From NCBI GenBank assembly GCA_013399695.1, contig VXAU01001757.1, positions 438,619 to 502,618 on the forward strand: a DNA stretch of 64,000 nt. The letters are read 5' to 3'. The stretch is from Formicarius rufipectus. Its lineage: Eukaryota > Chordata > Aves > Passeriformes > Formicariidae. Both the position numbers and the translations under genes were made by a program. Below, piece by piece: positions 29,445 through 41,400 of the stretch. Each line of letters opens with the position of its first letter. Position 1 is the first letter of the stretch. The notes beneath the pieces were generated by a model. The model was given only the letters and a program-made list of their open reading frames with translations, had not been told where the DNA came from and searched no databases.

Positions 29445-32400
29445 CTGTGCAGGGAGGGGGGACAGAGGAGAAGCTGATGAAGTGAGGGAGAATCCCATGG
29501 GAAAGAAACGTCTTTCAGGAGAGAAGGGACTCTCCTCTGCACTGAGCAGGGCTGGGGTGGGGTTTAGAGAGCATTTTGGTGAACCCTTTATTAGGTTGAT
29601 GAAAGTGAAACACGCACAGTATCACCAAGGCAAACTCCTAATTCAGTGAGCCCAAATGCAGCCCTGGGGCTCCTGATGCTGTGTGGCATTGGGCAGGAGC
29701 CACAGCCACCACCTGGGGGGGCCCATTCTCCCCTCTGCCATTTAACTGCTCCTACATGTCACATGTAACTTTGGAATTTAATGTTTTTCTTTCTCTCTGA
29801 AGGCCATCTACTTCACAGGAGCTGCTTTAGCATCCTGGGCTGAAAAATTACTGGGGAACAGGTGAACTTAACCCTTCTTCCCATTTTTTGTTTTTGGTAG
29901 AATGAGAAGCAGAAGTGTAACTTGAGGAGCCCTGCGTGGGCTCAGCCTGGCATTTCTCTTTAGGATCACCTTACCTTGCAATCATCAGCTGCCACTTCTG
30001 GCCTGAGCTGCCCCCCTGCCTCAAACATCTGCCCGTTCCAGGCCTTGAAGCGCAGGGCTTTGTTGGAGGGTTCCTGGGAGGAGCCCTCCCTCCACACGGA
30101 GGTGTTGAGGCAGTGGATGGTGATGTGCTGCACCACCTCCGAGCTCAGCAGGCGCAGGAAGTTCAGCTGCACTCTGCCGATGTCGAAATCCAGCTGTGGA
30201 GGGGGACAGAGAGGTTAGAGGGGTCCCCTCCTGCATGGGGGATGGGGTTCCTCTGCTCTGCTGCAGGCTGCACAGGTGGCCAGAGCATGGGCATGAGGGC
30301 CAGAGGCCAAGTAATTGTGGAAAGTTTTCCTGGGGACACAGCTGGTCCTTGAGTTTGCAGAACAAACTGTGGAAGTCCTTAAGGAGGAGGAAAACAATGT
30401 AAAGCTTGAACTCAGTACACATTTCTGCAAAGCAGCAAAGGAGCAGGTGCCAGTTCATCTGCCAAGGAACCCAGATAGTGTAATTTGTGTTTCTGGTGCA
30501 GGTGCTTCCTCGAGAAAAGCCTGTAGCACTAACTTGTGTGTTTAAACTGACCTCACTTTTTCAAGTGGCAGAAAGAAAAATGTAAGAGTGACCTGAACAT
30601 AAGTTAATTCAACAAAGGATTTGGGAGCAGCGTGTTTGCAAAATTACTGGTCTTGTTAAGGCTATGGGTTCATTCACAGCACAGGAACATACAGTTTTGT
30701 CTTGACAAGAGTCAATAAAGAGTCTCAGGTGTATTTCTGTAACTCCTGAGAGCAGTTCTGAATGTTACAGCTGCACTAACTCTGCCTGTGCTGTGTCATC
30801 GTGGTCACCGTCCGATGGGACAACACACCCCTGTGAAAATGTTTGGTGACAGCAGTGTGGGAAATGCCCCTCTGGGGCTGAGCTGTGCCTACCTTGGAGA
30901 CGGTGATGGGGCTGAGACATGTCTGTCCACCGTTGGTGAAGTTGCAGATGACTTGGATGGTGTCTGAGGAACAGCCAAGATTTGGGTCAATCCAGTAGGT
31001 ACCTGAAGAAATGGAGGATTTGGGGATTAACAAGGACTCTAAAGCTTTTCTGTGAATGAGAGAAAGGGAGTTTTGGTTTCCCCATGGCTGGTCCCAGGGA
31101 AGGAGACCAGTTTGGGCCATTTGAAAGAGCCCTGGGGAGGATGCAGCCTTTGCATACTCAGGGTTCCCTACCATCGTTCATCTTCTGTTCACAGTTCATG
31201 AGGTCCCGGCAGATGCGAGCAGGGTTTTCCTTGGTCCCCAGGGGTCTTTTGATGCTCTGAATGAGGTTGCTGAGGTAGTGCAGAGTCTTAAAGATCTCCC
31301 CTCCATGGTCCAGCATGAGAAGGTCTGGATGTTGGTAACCCTGGAAAGAAAAAGAGGCAAAGTCAGAGGTGCCTTGGGGGGCACCAGGTGCTGTAACCAC
31401 AAAGGTTTCTGCATCATCTGGGGGGAAATCAGTGGTTCACAGGCAGGCTGTGCTGGCTGGGTTCCTGCTGTCCCAAGGAGGACATCACTGAAGTGCTAGC
31501 AAAGTCATGATGGCAAAGTCAGGAGGCCCAAAGTTTCACACATGAGTGACACAACAGAACCATATCCTTAAACTGGATCTCTGTGTGCATAAACTCCAGA
31601 TATTCCCCAAGAACAGAGACAAATCAGAGCTTTGTGTGTATAAACCTGTAGCACACAAAGCATGGCTGTGACTGTTCCCACCCTCCAGCTCCATCAAAGA
31701 CTGGGAGTTCAAAAATTCACTCTTACCTCTGTCTTGAGTGGGGTGTTCGGGTCCATCAGTGTCTGGAAAGATGCTCCAAAACCATCTTGTTGCTGGTAAA
31801 AAGATGGTAACAGATTGTCAGAAGCTGAACAAGCCCTGATGCAAACAACTGCTCCTCAACCTAAGGCTGAAATTCAAGCACTGCCCTGCTGACACTGCAG
31901 CTCCTGCTGGACCTGTGTGTGTGTCTTCAGGGCCCTTTCTGTGCATGCCCCAGCAGCACTTTGGCTTTGCAGGACTTCTTATCATTGCTAACAAATATAC
32001 AGAAAGTGGCTACTTACAAATGAGGCTGGAATTCCTGGTGGTCCCTGGAAATCAAAGGGAAAAAGGGACATCAGCCAGAAAGCTGGGCAGTCACTATTGC
32101 ACAGGTATTCAGTCCTGGCCTTTTGAAATCCTCCTTCCCCTGGAGCCCCTCAACACAGAGGAGTGAGAGAGGCAACAATGCTGGCTCTATAAAACACTTG
32201 GAGATGGTTTGGAGTAAAGCACAAGAAACACTGGTCCATTCACACACACAGTTTTGCATATGAGGAATGGGGCTAAGCTGCAATTTCCAGTGAGTGAACA
32301 GTCCCTCTGGAGAGTATCAGGGCAATAATTTTAGCTTGTTTCAATAATGTCTTTGAACTCTTTCCACATGTACATACCGGAGGGCCAGGGTGTCCTCGTG

Positions 32401-35400
32401 GGCCTGGGGGACCCTAAAGACAGAGTGGCATCAGTTAGTGAAATATCTCCAGTTTTGTATTTCCATTCTTCATGGTTGCCATCAGCAGGAATCTGTTCCC
32501 AGCTGAAATCCTCTGGAGTTTTGACACCTCACAGCAGTTTCTCCCTCAAACCCTTCAAGAGACAGGAGTTGGCCCCTTTTTGTCCCTATCCCAGTTCTGG
32601 GTGTATCTGTCTGCATCTGGTCCATTCCTACTGCATCCCTTGTTCCCTTCCAGCTCCTCAAATGTCACTAATTCCATATCCCCATGTACTTGTCACATTC
32701 CCTATGTGCACAAATTCCCACCATGCAGCTTTACATCTGCTAAAAGTAACTATTTCATTTAAATACAAGATATCAATGAGAAAAGGTGATGTCAAATACC
32801 TACCCTTGGACCTTGCAGACCCTGCAGAGAAAGAAAAAAAGAAAAAGAAAAGGGGGGCAGAAACAATCAGAAGATGCTCACTGCTAACCCCAAACCTTCC
32901 CCTACACCCATGTCCTGGTGCCTGTGCAAGGGCTGGATGCTGCACTGGAGGGACAGGGGGTCCTTCCAACAGCAGAGAGGCTATTGCAGAGGATGGTGAT
33001 GGCCCTGGCACGAGTGAATGCTCACTGTGGGGTGCACTGTGCCCAGGGAGGTGGGAAATGGCAGCAGGAAGAACCAGAGGCATCACCTTGGCTTGTTAGA
33101 AATGTCCCTGAGTGTCTGTGGGGCATTTACTTATAAAGAGGCCTTGTTACAAAAGCATGACAGCCTCCTGCATGAGTCCAACAGCTGTGCCTGCTGGCTG
33201 CCGTGCCTGGACTAAGTCTCTGCATGCAGGGACGACCACTGGTGGCTAAAGGAAGCAACTGGGGAACAGTGGGGCCTGGGTTTTGGGTAATGAGGAGGAT
33301 GAGCAACACCCATCAAGAATGTCCCACCCACCCCTTGCGTGGTGAGAACACCAAGGAGCTGGGAGAAGGTGTTAAGGTCTATCAGAGCTCCTACAAGAAG
33401 GGGATAGGGGAAGAGCAGAAGGTGAGAAGGTGCCCTGGCATTGCTCCTCCAGCTGCACCCAGGCAGGTCCCATGCCCCAAAAAGCCTGGATCTTTTTGAG
33501 CTGCCACTCACTGCAGTTTGTTCCTGGAGATACCCCAGGGATGAATAACACAGCCAAGTGGTTTTGGGTTAGGGAAATGGAAATTTGAACAGCAGAATGG
33601 GGGTTTGTGTGCACACATGTATAGATGTGTGTCTTACCCTCATAGGAGCCTGATGCCACCACCCTGAGCCCAGGTGGGTGCAGCAGAGCCCAGTGTGACT
33701 TGGTTGCTCAAAGGGAAGGACCCTCTCAGGGACACCTAGGGGTGGGACCAGCACTTACCATTTCCCCACGGCTGCCTTTGTCTCCCTTGGGCCCCTGTAA
33801 AGCACAGGGGGTGTCTGTCAGTGACCATCACAAGCTGCATGGGCTGTTTCCCCCCAGAAGCTCCTTGCAAAGACCCAAGAGCATCTCTAAAACATCAGCT
33901 CAAGTTGTTATATTGACCCCTCCATACCGAGGCAAAAAAACCACCATTACTGAATGTTTGGGCAATGTCCAAGTTCATCTTACTGGTTTTCATCTCTGCC
34001 AGTAGCAGGCTCTGGACTGAACCCTGAGTAGTGTCACAGTCATGTTTTTATGAAGCACTGACCTGACCTTTAGTCTGTGTTCAGGGCTTTTGGCATTTTA
34101 GGGCAGGCAGGGATTTTCAACACTTCCCAGAATCAAATGGTTCCCAGTTTAATACATTTATCAGTTCCATTTGTGTTTTTTTGCCCCCTCCCCCCAGGCC
34201 AAGTTCTTTGGGAAATCTGGCAGCTTGCTTTTAAAAAATCTGCAATAACAGTTTTGCCTTCTAGTCTGAGCCAATCTGTCAAAGACCTTGCATTTAGGCT
34301 GAGTTGCTCCTCACTTTTAAGCTAATAATCTCTCTGCAACTATCTATGCAGCCAGAGACTAAGCCTGCACTTTTCTGAAGCTGCTGGTCTTAAAACCCTT
34401 TTTGTTCTCCTCATTGAGTGGGATTTAGTTATGCTGGCCTCAAACACCCTGGATCTCACACACTGTGCTCTTCCGAAAAAAATACAGGCAGAAAAAAGCA
34501 GAGCTACTTACTGGGCTTCCCATGGGACCCTGAATGCCAAGCGGGCCAATAATTCCTTCTTTTCCCTAGAAAAGCAAAGATATGTGTGACCCATCACATG
34601 GGAACTGATGGCCACTTTTACCAGGGCAGACTCAGTAAAGACACTGACTCTCTTTGCTGCATGATGGTGGTATTTGCTGTGGCTGGAATAAAAAACTGCT
34701 TCAAAGTGCAAGTGCAAGAAGACCAGCCCCCACAGGGTGGTTACCACAACCCATGTTAAACCTCAGAAATTCCAGAAATAGAAAGCTTTCAGTGTAGCTG
34801 GAGAGGTCTGTGCACCATGACTGTGCAAGCCCTGTGCAGATGTGGTCACCTACAGCTGTGAGCAGTGCACTGTGCTCCTTACAGCAGCCTGGAGCCTCAG
34901 AGGAACAGGGAAGGAAGAAAATCCTCCCAAACCAACACACTGGAAAACCACTCACCATGAGACCTGGTGGCCCACGTGGTCCCTGAATGCCTTTGAACCC
35001 AAGGTCTCCTGGGGGGCCCTGCAAGAAAAAACGAGATCCACTTAACAACCAAACCCTGTGTTTATGCCCTTGCTTCCAGCTCTGCTGCAAGGGTGAGGTT
35101 CTGCCCCTTCTATATGGCAATGGCAAGGTTCAATTTTCAACAATTTTTTTCCCCCACTCTTGTTTCACAAGGTCTTTACTTCCGACAGAAAGCAAACAGT
35201 TCCCTCTTCACCAGGGAAATTATATGCTGATAACATGGGTCTAAATTTCAAATCAAGGCTCTCAGTATTAGTGATGCACATCAGTGTCTCAGGTACTGAG
35301 TGATGACATGCTGGAAATACAAATGTCTGAAAGATGCTGAGGTGGGGAAAACAGCCACAGAGTCTCTAGGACAGTCCTTTCCCTCTCCACTTTAACAGGA

Positions 35401-38400
35401 AAAATGTTCCAACAGAGCATATATTAACACACACTCATTTCACAAATAAAGATGCACAAACCAAGAAAGCTGAGATCATGATTCAACTTCCACAGTTTCT
35501 GCAGAGCAGAGGATAAAGTCTTTGCACCAAGTATTGTGTTGTCTGTCCCCAGTAAAGAGGGAGCAGAAAGCCAAGTGGTAACCAGCAGCCTCTTACCTTT
35601 GGCCCAAACAAGCCTGCAATCCCTGGAAATCCTGCCTCTCCGAAGTCTCCCTGCAAGTACCAGTCAAGACAAACACAAGAACAAAGGACAGCAGTGAGTC
35701 CACACTGATGGCTGTTCACCCAGAGACACACCAAGAGTTCAGCAGCTTCAGAGAAAGAGAAATCCATGAGTAATCCTTCAGGCTAAGCAGGAGTGATGAG
35801 GAAGAGGTAGGAAAGAAATCTGGAGGAACAACTACACAAACATCAGGCAAGAGGAAACTCCAGAAGATCTCATAGACTCATGGATCACTTGGATCTCACA
35901 GACCAAGCCTTTCTGCCCCCCAAATGGGAGGCATACCTGCACTGCTTGTAGCAGATGCTTCCCTGGCTTGGCCCACAGGCAGCGGAAGCAGGATGGAGAG
36001 CATCTGCTCTGAGATTGATCTTGGAAGTTCATGCTGCAAAAAACTAGCCTCAAAGCCCTTTAAAACAAGCTGTTCTTTTATTTCTAATACCAACTGAACT
36101 GACCTTATAAAGGACAATATCAAACAACGCTCATTCAAGCTGTTAAAAAAGTGTCTGTTCCTACAACATAACCTCCCACTAAACACAGGACAACCACCAT
36201 GCATGTCCCCTAATTCTTTTCCTATTCAACTCTGCAGGGATTTTTGCTCAATTTTGTAAGAAAAATAATAATAAAATATTTGGAAGGCCATCAAGCTTGA
36301 ATCAGCAAATAGCACTCACTCTGAGGATAAAAAACCCACCGTGGGTAGCATGTCCTTATGTAAACACCCTCCTTTCACCATGTTTGAGATGTTTGTCCTT
36401 TGATATTTCTGGGCTTCTCAGATGTCAAAATGCAAAATGATTCAACATTCAAAAAAAAAAAAGNCCAGTCTTAGGAACATCAGAGATGGAAAAGGCTTGT
36501 TTGGCCTCTCAGCAGGACTGTGTGACCCATGATGGATTGTACTTTACAGGGTGTTTTACAGTCCAGTTGTCAGTGACCCAAGCAATAGGGTTTCCACCAC
36601 CTCTCTTACAAGGCTGTTCCAGAGTGAGTTTAGAAACTTCACTGTTAGAAAGTTTTTCCTGCCACGACAGTGAGAAACTGCTTGGCAAGAAAGGCCTTGG
36701 TTGGACTCGGTGGAGCATAAGGAACTTTCCAAGGATACAAATTGATTTAACTGCCCATTTATGGATCCTGGAAAGGAAAACTGCTACTAATGGAGGACTA
36801 AGGTCTTTCCTGCATTAGGAGAATCAACCAAGCTCTCTTTATAGAGGGATTTCAGACAAAAGCAAATGAAGTTAGAAGGGTTTAAATGCCATGGAGTCAT
36901 CTCAGCCAAGGGAATCTGGCCATCATCCCTTCAGTGAAGCAGCAGTGGCAATACAGGGCAAAGGAACATGTCACTTGTGGCTGTCAGAGTCAAAATGGTC
37001 TTGTTATGGTGGTGTTTGGTACTAACTTTCACCTTGAATACTGCCACCACAGGGGACTTACGTAAAATGTACAAATATATTTCAGTTGAGGTATTTTGGG
37101 TTCATCTTGTGCCTCGTCCTGTGTTAGTCCTTCTCTCTTTCCTATAACCACACACAAGCTGGATATGGGCTACCCTGAAGACCCTCCCAGGGCTCACCCT
37201 GCTGTGCCAGCCTCTGGATCCACACCCTCTCCTGCAGGAGACAACCTGGAGTCAGGTCTGCTCAGCTCCACCACCACTCACCGGCTGTCCTTTGGGTCCT
37301 GGGTCACCGGGGCTCCCTGGAAGGCCCGTTCCTCCTGAGGACCCTCTCTTCCCTGTCTGCCCAGCCTGTCCAGGCAATCCTGGTTCACCCTAAAAATAAC
37401 AGAATTCAAGTAAATCCAAGGGACAGGAGCTAAATATAACAACGCTCAGCTGAGATGGCCATAGATGGAAAGCTGGAAAAGATGGCTCGGTGGGATAAGG
37501 AATGTGGTTTCATCAGGGGATGCCCCAGGTCTGCTAAGGTTGTTCAGGATGAGCCCAGGATGGGCATGGCCATGTCCCCTCCTGGGCTGTGCACAGAGCA
37601 GAAGTCTCAGCAGAGCTATCCTGCCTGCACACAGTGAGAAGAGAAAGGGAGGGAATTGTCTTCTCCCTGCACTTTGTACATTCTTTGTCCTGCCTTGCAG
37701 CTTCCCATAATCTCTTCCCCTCAGCAGGCTGGCAATTCATGATTAGTCCATGGAAAATGCTGAAGGTGTGCCAACACTTCAGCTGGAGGACTTCAATCCA
37801 GAGGTTGCAAAGCCAATACTTTCCTCTGAACTAGTTCCACAACTTCAACCCAGAGAGGGGTTTCTGTGACCCAGCACCACTCTTTGCTCCACTGCTCTTC
37901 CCCCTGCCAAGGCCAGGAGCAGCACGAGCCCCAGCTACTCTCACCCTGGCAGGCTGGGAGAGAGAAGAAAAGGTGGTGAGAGGCTGGGACAGCTGGAAAA
38001 GGGGCAAAAAGTTTCCCTGGAGGCAGGATGTGAGTCTGTGACAAGGACAAGGAGGTCTCAGTCACCTCTGGCCACAGCCTGTTGTTCTGCCCAAGGCAGC
38101 TGGAGGGCAGCAAGTGACAGTTTAAGGGTGATGTGCTCTGGAGCCCTAATTTAAATCAGATCCCAGAGCCTCTACAAACGCAGTTGGAGTCTTCCTATTT
38201 ACACAGTCTTTCTACAAAAGGCTGAATTGTTGTGGGTCCAGTTTAGGTCCTGTAACCAGCCTGGATCAGGGCAAGGACTGGGAAGAAACCCCAAGGCCAC
38301 TAGAGCAGCTTGTCCCTGCTTCCACCAGGGTGATGTCCAAGTCCATACTGGTTCCAGTTGTCACAATCTAGTAAATACAAGCTAAACCCCAAGCAGCACA

Positions 38401-41400
38401 AAATTCCCTTCAGCAGTTCAGGCCTCGCAGAGCAGCTCCAGGACACCTGAATTTCCCATGGAGTTGTCTATCCAGGACACTCTACAGGTGGGCTGTAGCA
38501 GTTCCTCTGCAACTTCATTTTTTTCTAGCCAGGTTTCTCATGACAAAAGCCTGAAGTGTTTGTAGGGTGGGTATGTGTGTCTGTAGGTTCCTGAGCTCAG
38601 TGACCTTTGACAAGAGGGGAAAGGTGTCATAGACATTCAGCTGCTGTGACTACCATGAAAATGGATGGATGGATGGCAAGAGAGGTCTACAGACCTAAGT
38701 AAAAGATGACAGAGTGACCTGGAACTATATTAGCCCTCAGAGAATTCCACCTCTAGAGTCATCAGGCTCACAGACTGGAGTACTCACAGCAGTATCTCAG
38801 GGAGTCAGAAACTCACCTTGAATCCTGGTGGTCCCTGTGCCCCAGGGAGGCCTGGTATGCCTGGGTTCCCTCTCTTGCCTGACATCCCGGGCACACCTTC
38901 CTCCCCATCATCACCCTGCTCTCCCTAGAAAAGAAACCCACAAGAGGTTATGAAACAAGATGCTTTTCCCCCCTCCTCTGCACAGCTTCTGCCCTCAGCA
39001 GGCACCACCCATGTGGGCAGGGCTGGGCTTGTCGATGTGGACAGAATTCTGAGCATGCAAGTGTCTGTCAGGCTACAAACCCCACCTTATTTACAGAGCT
39101 GGCCATGCAAAGGCAGCTGCTGCCTCAACATCCACCTGAGATGTGAGGAGGATCCACTCTGGGTCCATGGAAACTGGACTGTCCATAGCTGGGTAACATC
39201 ATTTCTCCTGTGCTCCCTTTTAGTTTTCCAGCTCTTAATTTGCATTTGTCACTGATGCCGAAAGGTTGCAATGGGAACTCACCAGGATCCCTGGCAGGCC
39301 ATCCTTCCCAGGCACTCCATCCACTCCAGGGGCACCCTCTTGACCCTGCCTTCCCACCACTCCTCGAGGACCTGGTAGCCCCAGGATGCCCTAAAAATCA
39401 CAGAGGTGTTAGAGGTGGAGCTCCCAGACAGCACTAACTGGGGTAGAAAGTTGAGTTTTGACCTACTGGTGATCCTCTGCTCCCTGCACTGCCCCGGGCT
39501 CCTTGCTTTCCTTTTTGACCCTGCAAGTGAAAAAAAGACATCTAAAATTGCAGCAGTCCTACCACAACTCCACGTGGGAGCCTGACTTCAGGGTGTGCTT
39601 TTGGATAATGATTGGAAAGAGTTTTATAGAAAAAGGAGATTTATAAAGTCGGTTGCCCCAGCGCTGGGGAATGAGCTGCTATTTAGTTTTATTACAAGCG
39701 ATTCTTCGTATGTCTTGAGAGTTCTAGGGCAGGAATGAATAGCTAGAAGGCAAGGACCTACATTTCTCCTAATACAGAGCAGATGAGGACAAATAAAGCA
39801 GGATGAACTCGAGGGAGGACTCAGTGCACTGGCAAACATCAGAACAAGATGCTTCAAGCCTGTGTCCTCCATCAGCTCATTGATGGCCCAGAGAGGCTTC
39901 CGGAGGCATTCAGGGGGAGCTTCTCTCTGAGAGGTAGATCCCTCTGTTTTGGGAAGTGAATGGAAATGAAAAGGGTTTCTGAAATTTGCAATGCTGCTTT
40001 GTGGATGAAGGCATAAAAGAAATACTCTGGAGGTTTATTAGTCCTAAAAAGGATTAATTTCTGCAGAATGAATGGAAAACGCAGCCTCACCACCTTCACT
40101 AGGACTCCCTTAGTGAGATCATGTACTAAAGCACTTTTAAATTGGAGAACTCATTTTCTGTGCATTGTTTCTCCATCTGCAGAGGACCAGGCAGGCCAGC
40201 TACATGAAACAAACATTCCTGGGGGTGCTTTCCCTGTTATTCATTAGACCCAGAGGCAGTTCCAGGTTGTCCATCCATGGGCAGAATTCATTTATCTTAT
40301 CACCTGGCACGTTTTTGCCAAAAGGACCTAAAACTGTCTTCTGGCACTCCCCCAACCAGGTCAGATTAAAAATCTTGACATCTGCCAAGAGAGAGCAGGA
40401 ATTTGCTGAGTAATGAGTTCACATACTTATGTTTTAGCAAATAAAGTCCCTAGTCTGTGAGAATAATTAGCAAGCCATTATTACAGGCAAATGCGGAGGT
40501 AGGAGTAGGTTTGAGGAGCCCCAATGAACCCTGAAGGACCCATGTGTGTTGTGTTTTCTTCCTCAATAAGGACAAGAGATAGAGGGACTCTTCCAAGAAA
40601 CTGCATGGACAAGTGGACTCTAAACCCAGAAGGTTTCAAGCCAGTAAAGTTCACGGTTCAAGTGAAAGAGAGAGACTCTTGCCTGGCTCAGACCTCCTTT
40701 GGGATGGATGAGCCAGTTGTGGCTGGAAGAATCACAAAACAGGGCATGGGAAAGAGACACAGCCCATGGCAAGGACTAAAGACCTGCCCAGGAGTCACCC
40801 ATCATGCTGGGGCTGTAACTGCCTTGATCTTCTCCAGCTCCACAAAGCCAACAAACTATTGGGCTTGGACACCCAAACACATGTTTACAGCCCTCCCATG
40901 AGGTTCTCCACAGCCTTTCAAGGCACAGAGCATAGGAAAAATCACACATGCTAGGCAAAAGCATGAGAGTCCTCTTAATTAGACCTTCTCTTTAAACTTG
41001 GGACACTATAAATCCATCCTGCTGAAACCTACCACATCACCTTTGGATCCCTTTGCTCCTGGCTTGCCTGGTGATCCAGGATCCCCCTACAAAACATAAG
41101 CAAGAAAAATCTGCTTAAAATTCTCTTCTGGCAGTATGTTGCACAAAGTACAAAGAACAACATTTTTTTGTGCCCTAACAACACTGACTGTATGGAAACA
41201 ATTCAGGGGGAACAGCCTGTACTCAGACAGGCCCCTGGGGAAAAAGGAGCAAGGAATTGTCTCCAGAGAGCATTTAACAGGGTGTCAACTGGAGAAGAAG
41301 CAACTCAACCCCTCACTTGGGTGGTACTCATATTTGTAGAAATCATTCACCAGATTCCAGATGGTGTCTGGAGAACAGTGACTGAGAAGGCGGCAGGAAG

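Noticed and set aside
32347..33099. 250-codon plus-strand open frame
   Set aside because: It runs across two well-supported COL27A1 helix exons on the opposite strand and resembles no known protein. Proline- and serine-rich antisense frames are expected opposite Gly-X-Y exons.
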